Source: Diplolepis rosae
Lineage: Eukaryota; Arthropoda; Insecta; Hymenoptera; Diplolepididae
Assembly (NCBI GenBank): GCA_030998225.1
Contig: JAPYXD010000711.1
Span: 1,674,001 to 1,738,000 of the forward strand
Reading direction: 5' to 3'
Length of the DNA: 64,000 nt
Shown: piece after piece, positions 10,960 to 21,000 of the stretch
Layout of the letters: every line of letters starts with the position of its first letter
How positions within the stretch are numbered: position 1 is the stretch's first letter
Notes under the pieces: model-generated
What the model saw: the letters and a program-made list of their open reading frames with translations, nothing else
What the model was told of the DNA's origin: nothing
Databases searched by the model: none
Made by a program: the position numbers and the translations under genes

Positions 10960-12475
10960 TGCTCGGGAAGTAACAGCTCCTGTCGGATAATCTGAGGTAT
11001 CAGTGGTTACTGTAAATTTCAGTTTTTCGAAATCAGGGTATTGTAGTATAGGGCTCTCACACAGAGCTTGTCTTAAATCCTTAAAGCTTTTCTTATCTCC
11101 CGATCCCCATTTAAAAAATGCTTCCTTTTCAAATAAATTTAATAGGGGTTTTGTTCACCCTGAGAAGTCCTTGATGAATCTCCTATAGTAGACAACTAGC
11201 CCTAGGCATTTTTTTTACGCTTCTATGTGTTTTAGGTCTGGGAAAATTTGAAACAACTTCGATCTTTTTAGAATCCGCTTTTACTCCCTTATCACAAATT
11301 ATGTGCCCAAAACATGCAATTTCTATGAAAAGGAATTTGTACTTTTTAGGTTGTAGTGAAAAATTGGCTTCTTATACTTGTTTGAGAAGACGTCTTACGC
11401 TCTTACCATGATCTTCTAAGCCTTCAGCATATATCACTGTATCGTCTAGATAGACAAATAGTTCAGAAGGCTGCAGTCGTGGTACAAGTTGGCACGTCAG
11501 AAGCTAGAACGTAGCGGGTGAATTTCTCAATCCCACGGGCGTACTGACGTACTCATAGTACCCATTCAATGATAAAAATGCCGTCTTTGGTCTATTCTTC
11601 GGATCTAATTCTATCTGATGGGATCCACTTGCTAAATCGAAAATAGAAAAGTATTGTGCAGTACTTGAATGGTCTAAAATATCCGAAATATTAGGTAACC
11701 TAGCTTAACTAATTGTTTTCTCATTAAAAAACCAAAATTCAACTACTATCCTTCATTTATTTTTTCCCGTAGCGTCGATTTTCTTGGGTATAACCAGTAT
11801 GGTAAGGGTGAGCTATAGGCAGATTTTGAATTTTAAATCGCTCCTTCTATTTGCGTTTTGTGCATCACTCTTTCAACTTCTTCCCTTTGAGAGGGTGAAA
11901 ATTGGTATGGTCTGGTATTAATAGGTACTTCGTCCAAAGAATGAATTTTGTGTTGTACTAAGTGAGTGGGGGCTAGAGGTTCTCCTGGTAGGTAACAGTT
12001 ATTGGGAAACTCCCTAACTATCTCTAGAACATGGTCTTCAGGCAATTTGTAATATTCAAAGGGTATGATTTCTTGTGGGGTTAGTTCTATCTCATTGTTG
12101 TCATCTGTGGTGTTGAAAGTGAATATGTGACAGATTCCAATTGAGCTACATACGGATGCTTCAACAATACTTTCCGTAGTCTTTATTGAGGTTAAGTACC
12201 CTTCTTTTATTTCTGAATCCATTACGTCTATTGAAATAATTCCAGTCCTAGCTCTTACCTCAATGGGTCCTAACATTGGTCCTTTGTTATCCGTGGTATT
12301 TTCTAAGGCTACCCTACATTCGCTATCTATGAACGGTATCGGTTTGGTAGTTTTAGAAAGTGTTACAATCGTGTTGTGCCAGAAGGATATTTCTACTTTT
12401 GCTTGTCGAAGATATTCTCGTCCAAATATTCCATCTGTGCTTATTGGAAAGTGGCAGTGTTTAGGTAATTTTTGA
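10960..12475 (-). pseudogene. Ty3/gypsy pol relic (protease end, RT, RNase H start)
   Basis: Read on the minus strand from 12475 downwards: protease C-terminus (GIFGREYLRQAKVEI), linker with EVRARTGIISI, then PGEPLAPTHLVQHKI and RPYQFSPSQREEVERV leading into RT. Across frameshifts, RT continues with YFSIFDLASGSHQIELDPK, a KTAF block, LFVYLDDTVIYAEGLEDH (catalytic YLDD, complement of about 11435-11465) and a short RNase H start, KFTVTTDTSDY, near 11000. The rest of RNase H and all of integrase are missing. It is the same family as the plus-strand relic at 1961-3486. Stops near 11705 and 11750 disrupt it. Confidence 0.8.
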
Positions 12476-12740
12476 TTTTATTAATTTGATTTTTACCATG
12501 CCTGTGGTTGAAATTCTACTATGTTGTTTGACGTATGCGTACTTGGATAGTTAGGAAATTTGGAACTAATTTTTTTTCGATTTTTTTATTTCTAAATCTT
12601 TGTTGAAGTTTTTTCAATATGCAGGCAAAATTTTTGAATGGTAAAATGAAAACTGTAGGTGTAATTAATTTATAAAATCTGTCCCGCGCGTTGCAACGAG
12701 CGAGCTCGCACGCTGCAACTACGCTTAAGCTTGATTAGGC

Positions 12741-12935
12741 ATGCTGGGACTTGAAGCACGTATGGCAGTGAATGCAGTGACCGATGTTTTAGTTTTCTGT
12801 GAATGTTTCTCAAGTGTTCACCTATTTCAAATTAATACAGAAATGCCAAGCTCTCGATTTAATCATGTCTGCTGCAATCCGTTTAATAAAAAAACTCATA
12901 GTGGAAAAAAGCAACAAAAAAAATTTGCGTCTTAA
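12741..12935 (+). CDS. Small Cys-rich ORF, left (truncated) copy
   Basis: A 64-residue reading that shares its first 58 or so residues with the inverted copy (13342-13028). It starts MLGLEARMAVNAV and includes SSRFNHVCCNPFNKK. It ends soon after the poly-A tract, where the sequence leaves the inverted repeat, so it lacks the CTQC motif of the other copy. I do not recognise a named family. No promoter was seen. Confidence 0.4.
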   Translation: MLGLEARMAVNAVTDVLVFCECFSSVHLFQINTEMPSSRFNHVCCNPFNKKTHSGKKQQKKFAS

Positions 12936-13027
12936 GTGTATCATTTAGAGTAATTTTATCGTAAAACTTCATTCATCAATTCATCATTATAACTAACGAT
13001 TCGTTTTGAAATAGTCTACGCTCAAGT

Positions 13028-13342
13028 TTAAATGTACTTACAACAAAAATCTTCCATCTCCATTTCATTTGCTTCTATTCTGCATTGTGTACAAGAAACG
13101 TCATCCGGTTTGAAAATTTTCAATTTTTCAAGTATCGAGGACGAAACGCGACTCAAAATTTTTTTTTTTTGCTTTTTTCCACTATGATTTTTTTTATTAA
13201 ACGGATTGCAGCAGACATGTTTAAATCGAGAGCTTGGCATTTCTGTATTAATTTGAAATAGGTGAACACTTGAGGAACATTCACAGAAAACTAAAACAGC
13301 GATCACTGCATTCACTGCCACACGTGCTTCGAGTCCCAGCAT
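13028..13342 (-). CDS. Small Cys-rich ORF with CC..H..CxxC pattern, longer copy
   Basis: A 104-residue reading on the minus strand, starting MLGLEARVAVNAV, then HVCCNPFNKKNHSGKK, a coil-like basic segment, and DDVSCTQCRIEANEME. The spacing of CC, H and CxxC suggests a zinc-binding fold, and similar CCNPF...H...CTxC arrangements are, as I recall, found at the N-terminus of repetitive arthropod proteins. It could be the first exon of a transposon gene. The 9-base poly-T run near 13158 makes the frame fragile. Function unknown. Confidence 0.45.
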   Translation of the reverse strand: MLGLEARVAVNAVIAVLVFCECSSSVHLFQINTEMPSSRFKHVCCNPFNKKNHSGKKQKKKILSRVSSSILEKLKIFKPDDVSCTQCRIEANEMEMEDFCCKYI

Positions 13343-13530
13343 GCCTAATCAAGCTTAAGCGTAGTTGCAGCGTGCGAGCTCGCTCGTTGCAACGCGCGGG
13401 ACAGAATTTATAAATTAATTACACCTACAGATTTCATTTTTCCATTCCAAAATTTTGCCTGCATATTGGAAAAACTTCAACAAAGATTTAGAAACAAAAG
13501 AATCGTAAAAAAATTAGGTCCAAATTTTAA

Positions 13531-13929
13531 AAAAATTCAATTTTTTATAAAAATATACTATATTGTTATTACAAAAAAAACAACGAAATGTGTGCTATAA
13601 CTTTTTTGGTAGCTTGTACTCTTTCGCGCATTTCAAGTGCAAGGGTTACATTTTATATTCAAATCTGCTTTTACAGTGAGCTGTTGGAAAAAAAAAATTT
13701 TCCCGAGTGGCAAACTTAAAAAAAGGATATCTCCAAATTTTCAAGTATCACATTGAAAAAAAAATACGTGTCGATTATTTTCGAAGTAAAAAGGCAAAAA
13801 AATGTTTCGTCGAAAAAAAAATTTTGACTGTAAATCTCCCATGAAATGACCCATATATTTTTATTGGTAAGTCCTTGTCAAATATCTCCAGTATTGGTTA
13901 AGAGCCACAAGTAACAAGCAGATTAAGAA
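13531..13929. other. AT-rich flank with no gene
   Basis: Homopolymer-rich sequence with no frame. It does not continue the minus-strand gypsy element found on the far side of the 10.3-kb insertion, which matters for the history of that insertion. Confidence 0.4.
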
Positions 13930-14836
13930 ACCAATAAAGGGATCAAGACAGCATTACAGCGAGTGTGATTTTATCGACGCAAGTTATAGACAAATCTACA
14001 GATCAATAGGATGATCAATATGAAATTACCATGTGTCGTTATAATACCCACACATGATAGCAAATCGACTGACCCAGAGAGAAAGTGAATGCAGCCCTAC
14101 AATACCAACACACTACCGTTATAACATGCGACTTGTAATAGCATGTGACTTGTAATAGCATGTGACTTGTAATAACATGCGACTGGTCATAGCATGTTAC
14201 TCGTCATACCTGACCTTTCAAAGTTCTATAAAAAGCGAAAGTTCCAAGAGAAGTCAGTCCAGTACCATCATCTCTACACCGAGAGTTCAGTTAGTCAACG
14301 TTCGATTTCTAAAATGTGACCAACGCGAGTCCAGTCCAGTGCCATCGAATCTATACCGCGAGTGCAATCCAGTCAGTCCAGCTTCTCCAGATTTCTACCG
14401 CTACTCAACCCGAATTCTAACTCGGCGCTGAGTTCAACGACATTAGAAAGTAAAGGGGAATCGCCTTCCAAATTCTCTCGAAACTGGGATCGAAGAATCA
14501 ACTAGATCAACTGTCTAGATTACGAATTTACTATACAGCAGCAACTATCTGAAGATTACAAGTTACACTCAACTGACCACATTCGCTTACTGGACTCAAT
14601 TGATCATCAATCAATTCAAACTCAGGATAACTAAAAGGGTATTTCTAATTACGATTCTATATTTACATTTCCATGGTGCTTACCTGATATAATTTCAATT
14701 GTCAATAAATATATTTTATATACCTAACCCTTCTCAATCACTGACTATTCCTCATCCCTTAGAGAGGATCCTTCTGATCCTGACATAAAACGAGGAGATC
14801 TTTTAAGAAGAGAAATGTTACGTTTCTGACGTAACA
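13930..14836 (+). repeat. 5-prime LTR of the 10.3-kb gypsy element
   Basis: 907 bp aligned to 23380-24265. It ends GACGTAACA. Near its middle the unit GACTTGTAATAGCATGT (17 bp) occurs once more than in the 3-prime LTR. U3 runs to about 14255, the cap site is predicted at 14256, and AATAAA lies at 14704-14709. The left limit is where the homology stops (ACCAATAAAG), not a canonical TG. Confidence 0.9.
14227..14259 (+). promoter_or_regulatory. LTR core promoter: TATA box and initiator
   Basis: TATAAAAAG at 14227-14235 is followed by TCAGTC at 14254-14259, an arthropod-type initiator. The predicted start A is 14256, 29 bases from the TATA start. The pair is unchanged in the 3-prime LTR (23660-23668 and 23687-23692). 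Confidence 0.75.
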
Positions 14837-14853
14837 TACCCAATCTCCTTTTT

Positions 14854-14874
14854 TGGTGCATCGGCCCGGGAATC
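14854..14874 (+). promoter_or_regulatory. Primer-binding site, tRNA-Gly type
   Basis: TGGTGCATCGGCC begins 17 bases after the LTR end. From memory it is complementary to the 3-prime end (with CCA) of insect tRNA-Gly(GCC); the match continues as CGGGAATC after a one-base insertion. The spacing from the LTR is larger than usual. Confidence 0.65.
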
Positions 14875-16119
14875 ACAGTCAGTGAATGGGATATCGAAAT
14901 TTTATAAGTAATAGGAATTAAACATTAATAAATTACAATTACAATTTATATGATTTTACACACATATTGGTTAAAATGAAATAAATTTGATAAAATCACG
15001 AAAGGACTTGACCTTGAGGCTAACTTGAGTGATTAAATAATCATTTTATTTTATTTGAAATTTTATATACATATCTTGTTAAAATAAAATAATTTTATCA
15101 AATCACAAAGGGATCTGACCTTGAGGCTAACCTAAGTGATTAAATAATTATTTTATTTGAAATATTGTTTTATTTAATGATTTCTTGTTATTTTGTACAA
15201 ACTGAGTTAAAATAAAATAAATTCTGTTGATTCACGCAGGGATTTCACCTTGAGCCTAACCTAAATGATCAAAAGACTTATTTTATTTGAAATTTTATTA
15301 TCGGAATTTCTGAAAGTGCAGAGATTACATAGGATTTTGTGCTTGAGTCGTGCCTGTCTAATCTCGTACTTCTTTAATTCTAAATTGTTGACTAAGTTTT
15401 AATTCGAGTTAAAACGAGAAAAAGCAGCACAAGAGACTATAAGTCCTTTTTAGATTCGTTGAACGGTCACCATTTGATGACGATCAATTGGGTAAGGCAA
15501 AATTCAAGTGCTCATACAGTATCGTTTGAAACTTTTATTTTAACTCTGTTAACTAACAGAATATTTTTTAATTGCAAAAGATTGACCAAGATGTTGTGCT
15601 TGAGTCAGTCTTGTCCAATCTTGCATTAATTAAATTCTGTATAATATATAATTTTGTTTATGTGTGTATAATAAAAAGATATAACAAAAAAAAATTTTTT
15701 TTGTGAGTGTACCAATTATTTAAAACCCATTTATGACCTATACCATTCGACAATTATATAAAAAAAAAACATACCAAGTATCCCAGGTAAGACAAGGACC
15801 AAAATTAGATTCAATAAGAATAAATTTGAAACAAAAATTCTAAATAAATATTTTTTCTGTAAGCACATAGAAATTGGTAGAATTAAGGCATATTATTTTA
15901 AGAATTTTGATTGATGATTATAAACTTACCTGACTCGGAACATTGAGACAATTCATATTTTCTAATAACAAATTATTAATCACATTTATTGATTACAAAA
16001 ATATTTTAAAACGAAAGATATTTGAAAAAAAATTTCTGTTGATCAAATTAATATTTATGTATTGCAATTTTAAAAGTGTCTCCATGTACGTATCAGTAAA
16101 TTTTATTGTATAATAACCT
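14875..16119 (+). other. Untranslated leader between primer site and gag
   Basis: About 1.25 kb of AT-rich sequence with no coding frame, holding two families of internal repeats. Long leaders of this kind carry regulatory repeats in some gypsy elements. Confidence 0.7.
14955..15300 (+). repeat. Three-copy leader repeat (107- and 129-bp spacing)
   Basis: The core CCTTGAGSCTAACYTRARTG occurs at 15012, 15119 and 15248. Each copy is preceded by GTTAAAATRAAATAA and a GATTCACG-like or CAAATCAC-like block and followed by ATTTTATTTGAAAT. A second pair, core TTGTGCTTGAGTC, lies at 15337 and 15594. Confidence 0.75.
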
Positions 16120-18018
16120 ATGTCGGGACCCAATCCCAGTGAATTAGGGAAATCACAAATTCAAGAAAATCCTATTACGCGCAGTCAAGTTATGAAAAAT
16201 ACTGAACTTGCAAAAATTGTGGCACAAAATCAAACTGGTCCCCTTAAACCAAAAAGAACAGTTACTGTAAAGGAAAAGGTAACTAAAGATAATTTTGAAA
16301 ATATTTCTAACAAGGATAAAACAAATATCAGTTTGCAATTAGATAATATTTCTTTAGAGAAAACCTTAACGTTTGAACAATTCGAAACTGCCAGAACAAG
16401 CAATTTATCTCATTCGAATAATTGGCTTAATTCAAATTCAAAAACTAATTCAAGTATTATTTGTGGATCAATTGATCAGGATGAAACATTAAAAAACGAA
16501 ACTACTTATATTGGCAACGAAGATATAAGTTTACTTAGTTCAACGATAATTCCCAAAAACACAGTCGAAGAAAGAACTAAAATAAATTTATCAGAAAATT
16601 CTCTTAAACGCCAAACATTTTTAAGTAATAACGATAGCGACGATAATAGTACCGACAACGAACAAATGGAACAAATTGTTCACAAAAATCCTGCAGAAAA
16701 CGTTAATCCAATTAGAAACAACGAAATGGTCCTACCTAATAATCAACAAGTATCCTTACGCGACGCGTTAGAAGTAGTACCCTTATTTGATGGAAGTAAC
16801 ATTCCATTATCACATTTTATTGAAGGATGTTATGAGGCAAAGGCAATGCTGCCAACACCCGCAGCTCAAGAAAATTTAGGACGATTATTGAGAAGTAAAT
16901 TATGAGGAGAAGCGAGAAAATGTATCTTTGGATCGACTTATAATAATATGGAGGAATTAATTGAGAAACTCAAAAGAGTATACGCCCCAGCAAAAAGTGT
17001 GTACCAGTTACAAGGAGAATTAGGGAATACCGATATGTGGGAAAAAGAGAACGTACTTTCCTATGCAGCTAGAATTAAGGAGATTGCCGACAGAGTCGAA
17101 GACGCTCATAGACTCAACAATAATGGACAAGTAGATAATACCTTCAAACAGAACCTTCAAAAAGATGTTATTCAATGCCTTATTCGCGGTCTGCGCCCCG
17201 AATTAGAAATTCGAGTAAAAACAAAGGAAACATTCAAAGAAGTTTTCAATGACACAATCAACGTAGAAAGAGATTTGGCAGCATCATCCGCACTACGCAG
17301 AAATAAAAATTCAGATTATTTAAAAATGGATGATTCTATAAATAATAGAAATAATAAAACAACTCGGTTCAATGTTGCACGAGATAACAACATAAAGTGT
17401 ATAATATGTAAAAAACCAGGTCATGTTGCTGAAAATTGTTATCATTTAACCAAAGCACAAGAAGCAGTATCTAGAAAACAAAGTCCTAATTTTTTTATGC
17501 AAAGTCAACAGCCTAGTAATAATCACCAACGACGAGAAAATATTTACAATAATTCTGCAAGATATAATTACCGGAATAACCACTTTTTAGGAAACAGAAA
17601 TAGCAATTATGATAATAATAACTATCCGAATAACAATTTTTCATGGAACAGGAACAACAATTACAATAACTTTTCAAGTAACAGAAATAATTATCCTAAC
17701 AGCAATAGATTCCACAATTACAATAATAATAATTTTTCGAGAAACAGAAATAATGATAATAGACAAGAAAATTTAGATCACAACAGGTATGCAAATCACA
17801 GACAATTTTTAAATCAAAATAGCCAACGAGAAATGCGAAATCAGCAATTAAGTAGACCAAATCAAAATTATCCACAAAAACCAGAAGTTATATGCAACTA
17901 TTGTAAAAAACCAGGACATATTATAACAAATTGTAACGTTAGATTGAATAAACAACAATCGCAAAATTCGGAAAACTCAAACGCTCTCCCCAGTACGGAT
18001 GCACTGAGGAAAGCGTAA
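16120..18018 (+). pseudogene. gag: gag of the gypsy element, one in-frame TGA
   Basis: Structural polyprotein that would package element RNA. Counting from ATG 16120, the N-terminal third is polar and Asn/Ser-rich. The capsid-like part follows (SLRDALEVVPLFDGS near residue 210, then YAARIKEIADRVEDAH). Two CCHC zinc knuckles follow: CIICKKPGHVAENC (nt about 17398) and CNYCKKPGHIITNC (nt about 17893), separated by a very Asn-rich linker of some 150 residues. TGA at 16903-16905 interrupts the frame at codon 262 between KL and GEARKC; the frame and homology continue directly, so an Arg CGA to TGA change is likely. It ends at TAA 18016 and overlaps the pol frame. Confidence 0.85.
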
Positions 18019-21000
18019 GGCAAGAACCAGAAGCATCCACTTCTAACGATCAACCGGCTATAACGATGAGCGTTTCCAAACCAAGTATAATTCCATCGAT
18101 AATGATATGCGCAGAAGGTCTTCAAAGCCCTGCTCGCATGATGATAGATACCGGTGCTGGTCGAAATTTGATTAAACAAAATTCCGTAAATCCTAATTTG
18201 ACAATAAATGAAAAAATAGTGTTAAAACTTACAGGAATAAATAATTTACCACTTTTTACAATGGGACAAATACAAATAAACATTCTAGGATATCCAACAA
18301 TATTGAATATAATTCCTAATGAAGTTCCAATAGATGAAGACGGAGTTCTAGGTTCAGAATTTTTTCGAGAAAATAAAGTCAATATAAATTATGTATCAAA
18401 ATGTCTAGGAATACAAAATAAACTGTATCCATTTGAATCGACACAGATATTACCAATTCCAGCTAGAACAGTAACAACATTTTATGTTCCAATTGAAAAT
18501 ACTGAAAAAAGCGAAGGTTACGTACCTCGGCTACATTTTGGCGAAGGAATTTATGCAGGAGACGCAATTGTAAAAAATTGCAACGGTAAAGCTTATATCA
18601 AATTTACAAATACAAACGAAATTTCAGTAACGATATCAATACCAGCTATTACTTTAGAAGACTTTGAAGAAAGAGAGTTTCAAAATGTAACAAGTCAATC
18701 AAGCAATTTAAAAAACTTAAGTGATGACGATTTATCTAACCAAATTCTGAATAGCTTCTTAAAAACCGAAAATTTTTTCAACAATCCATGCAGATTTTTC
18801 AACATAACAGGTGAAGAAAGAATAGAATGCATCAAAAAACTTCTTCGTTTGGATCATTTGAATCAAGACGAATACGAACATGTAGAAAGATTAATTATTA
18901 ACAGTGCAGACAGATTTCAAATCCCAGGAGAACCACTTGAAGCTACTAACGTTTTGCAACATTCGATTCCAACTACAGATGATTCTCCAATTTTTTCAAG
19001 ACAATATAGATTTCCCCCTGTTCATAAAGAAGAAATTACAAAACAAGTTGACGAATTATTAAAAAATAAAATAATAAAACCTTCACAGTCACCGTATAAC
19101 ACTCCAGTTTGGATTGTTCCTAAAAAAACAGACACTAAAGGTAAAATAAAATGGCGAATGGTTCTAGACTTCAGAAAACTTAATGAAAAAACAATCGGAG
19201 ATTCTTACCCACTACCTATCATAAACGATATACTCGATTCACTCGGATCTGCCAAATATTTTTCAGTGTTTGATTTAGCTACTGGTTTTCATCATATAAA
19301 AATGGACCCTAATGACTCTCATAAAACTGCATTTTCTACACCTCATGGCCATTATGAATTTGATAGAATGCCCATTGTTTTAAAAACCGCCCCTGCAACA
19401 TTTCAAAGGTTAATGGATATTACTTTAACTGGATTAATAGGGACAGAACTCTTTGTATATCTTGACGACGTAGTCATACTTGCTGATACACTAGAAGAAC
19501 ATGAGAAAAAATTTAATAATATAATACAACGTCTTCGAAAAGCAAATCTTCATTTACAACCAGACATATGTGAATTTCTACGACCTGAGATAGGGTATTT
19601 AGGTCATATAATTGAAAAAATGGAGTTCGACCAGACCCCAAAAAAATAATAGCCGTAAAAGAATTTCCAGTTCCAAAAACACAAAAGAATGTCAAACAAT
19701 TTTTAGGATTAGCAGGATATTATCGTAGATTTATCAAAGGATTTTCCAAAATTGCCAATCCTCTTAATCATCTTCTAAAAAAGGAGACCCCTTTCATATG
19801 GACCGATAAACAGCATACAGCTTTTGATATTTTAAAATCAAGATTATGTGAAGAACCACTATTACAACGACCCGATTTTTCGCAACCCTTTGTTCTAACA
19901 ACAGATGCCTCAGGATACGCAATACGAGGTATATTATCACAAGGTAAAATAGGCAAGGATAAGCCAATAGCATATGCTTCACGTAGTTTAAGTGACGCTG
20001 AGAAAAAATATGACACATATGAAAAAGAAGCACTTGCAATAATATTTTGTGTCACTCATTTCCGTCCTTATTTATATGGAAGAAAATTTACCCTAGTAAC
20101 TGATCATAAACCACTAGTTTGATTTCAAAATTCTAAGGACCCTTGCTCACGAGTTTCGCGCTGGAGGTTAAAACTCGCTGAATATGATTTTGATGTAGTA
20201 TACAAGGCAGGAAAAATGAATGTCAATGCAGACGCTCTCTCAAGAAACCCTATTATTAATGAAGAGAGATCAAGAAATTTACACGAAGATGATGACGATA
20301 CCTTCATGACATCTCAAGAAAAAATGAATCTTGAGAATGCTTTTATATAAATTAATCAAGAAAATAATATCAAAAAAGGAAATACTTCGAAAAATAAGTA
20401 TTTTAATTCAGTATTCGCCGAAGATGATGCGAATGACTTTAGTGAAACTTCAGAAGGAACAATATTCGATGTTAATTTGAAGTTATCTGATATTTTCAAT
20501 GAAATCTTAAATGAGAAATTACTTAACAAAATTAATAAAGATATAGTTAAATATAAAAATTTATTTAAACTGCTATCTTCAAAACTTTCTGTTATAAATT
20601 ATGAAAATTCGCCATGGAAAACCATGACTACTGGGGGTAAAAAGAAAGAACAAGAACAAATGAAAAATTCAAATCAGCACAAAAATCTAGAAAATTTAAA
20701 TCAAAATGAAATCCAAGAAAAATTAGACAAAAATTTTTCTTCTAAACCTCTTGTGAGAAAACCTCGAGGTAGGCCAAGAAAAAATCTACTTACAAATTTA
20801 AAAATTATTCCCTCTCAAACAAAAAGAAAGAGAGGTAGACCAAGAAAACAAATATATGAAAATGAATTACCAGAAATAAATATGCAAAAAGGAAGCCGAA
20901 CAAAAGTAAAATCAGATCCGACTCTGATCCTGATTCTGATCCTGATTCTGATCCTGAATATTTGGACTATTTAAAAGAAATCCAAGCAAAAAATAAAAGA

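Larger units (their letters stand above)
12575..13530. repeat. Long inverted repeat, about 355-bp arms, about 230-bp centre
   Basis: The left arm (about 12575-12930) and right arm (about 13165-13530) are reverse complements with few differences, including shared GCGTTGCAACGAGCGAGCTC and CTTAAGCTTGATTAGGCATG. The arms contain converging copies of one ORF. The right arm's ORF runs on into the unique centre, so the right copy may be ancestral and the left a truncated inverted duplicate. Poly-A/poly-T tracts border the arms. Confidence 0.8.

Noticed and set aside
16903..16905. In-frame TGA in gag as programmed readthrough or selenocysteine
   Set aside because: No stem-loop was found nearby, gag proteins do not use selenocysteine, and five similar stops in pol point to ordinary decay.
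17952..18018. Slippery heptamer for -1 frameshifting in the gag-pol overlap
   Set aside because: The overlap has the right phase, but no canonical X-XXY-YYZ site was found; GGAAAAC and AGGAAAG do not fit the pattern.
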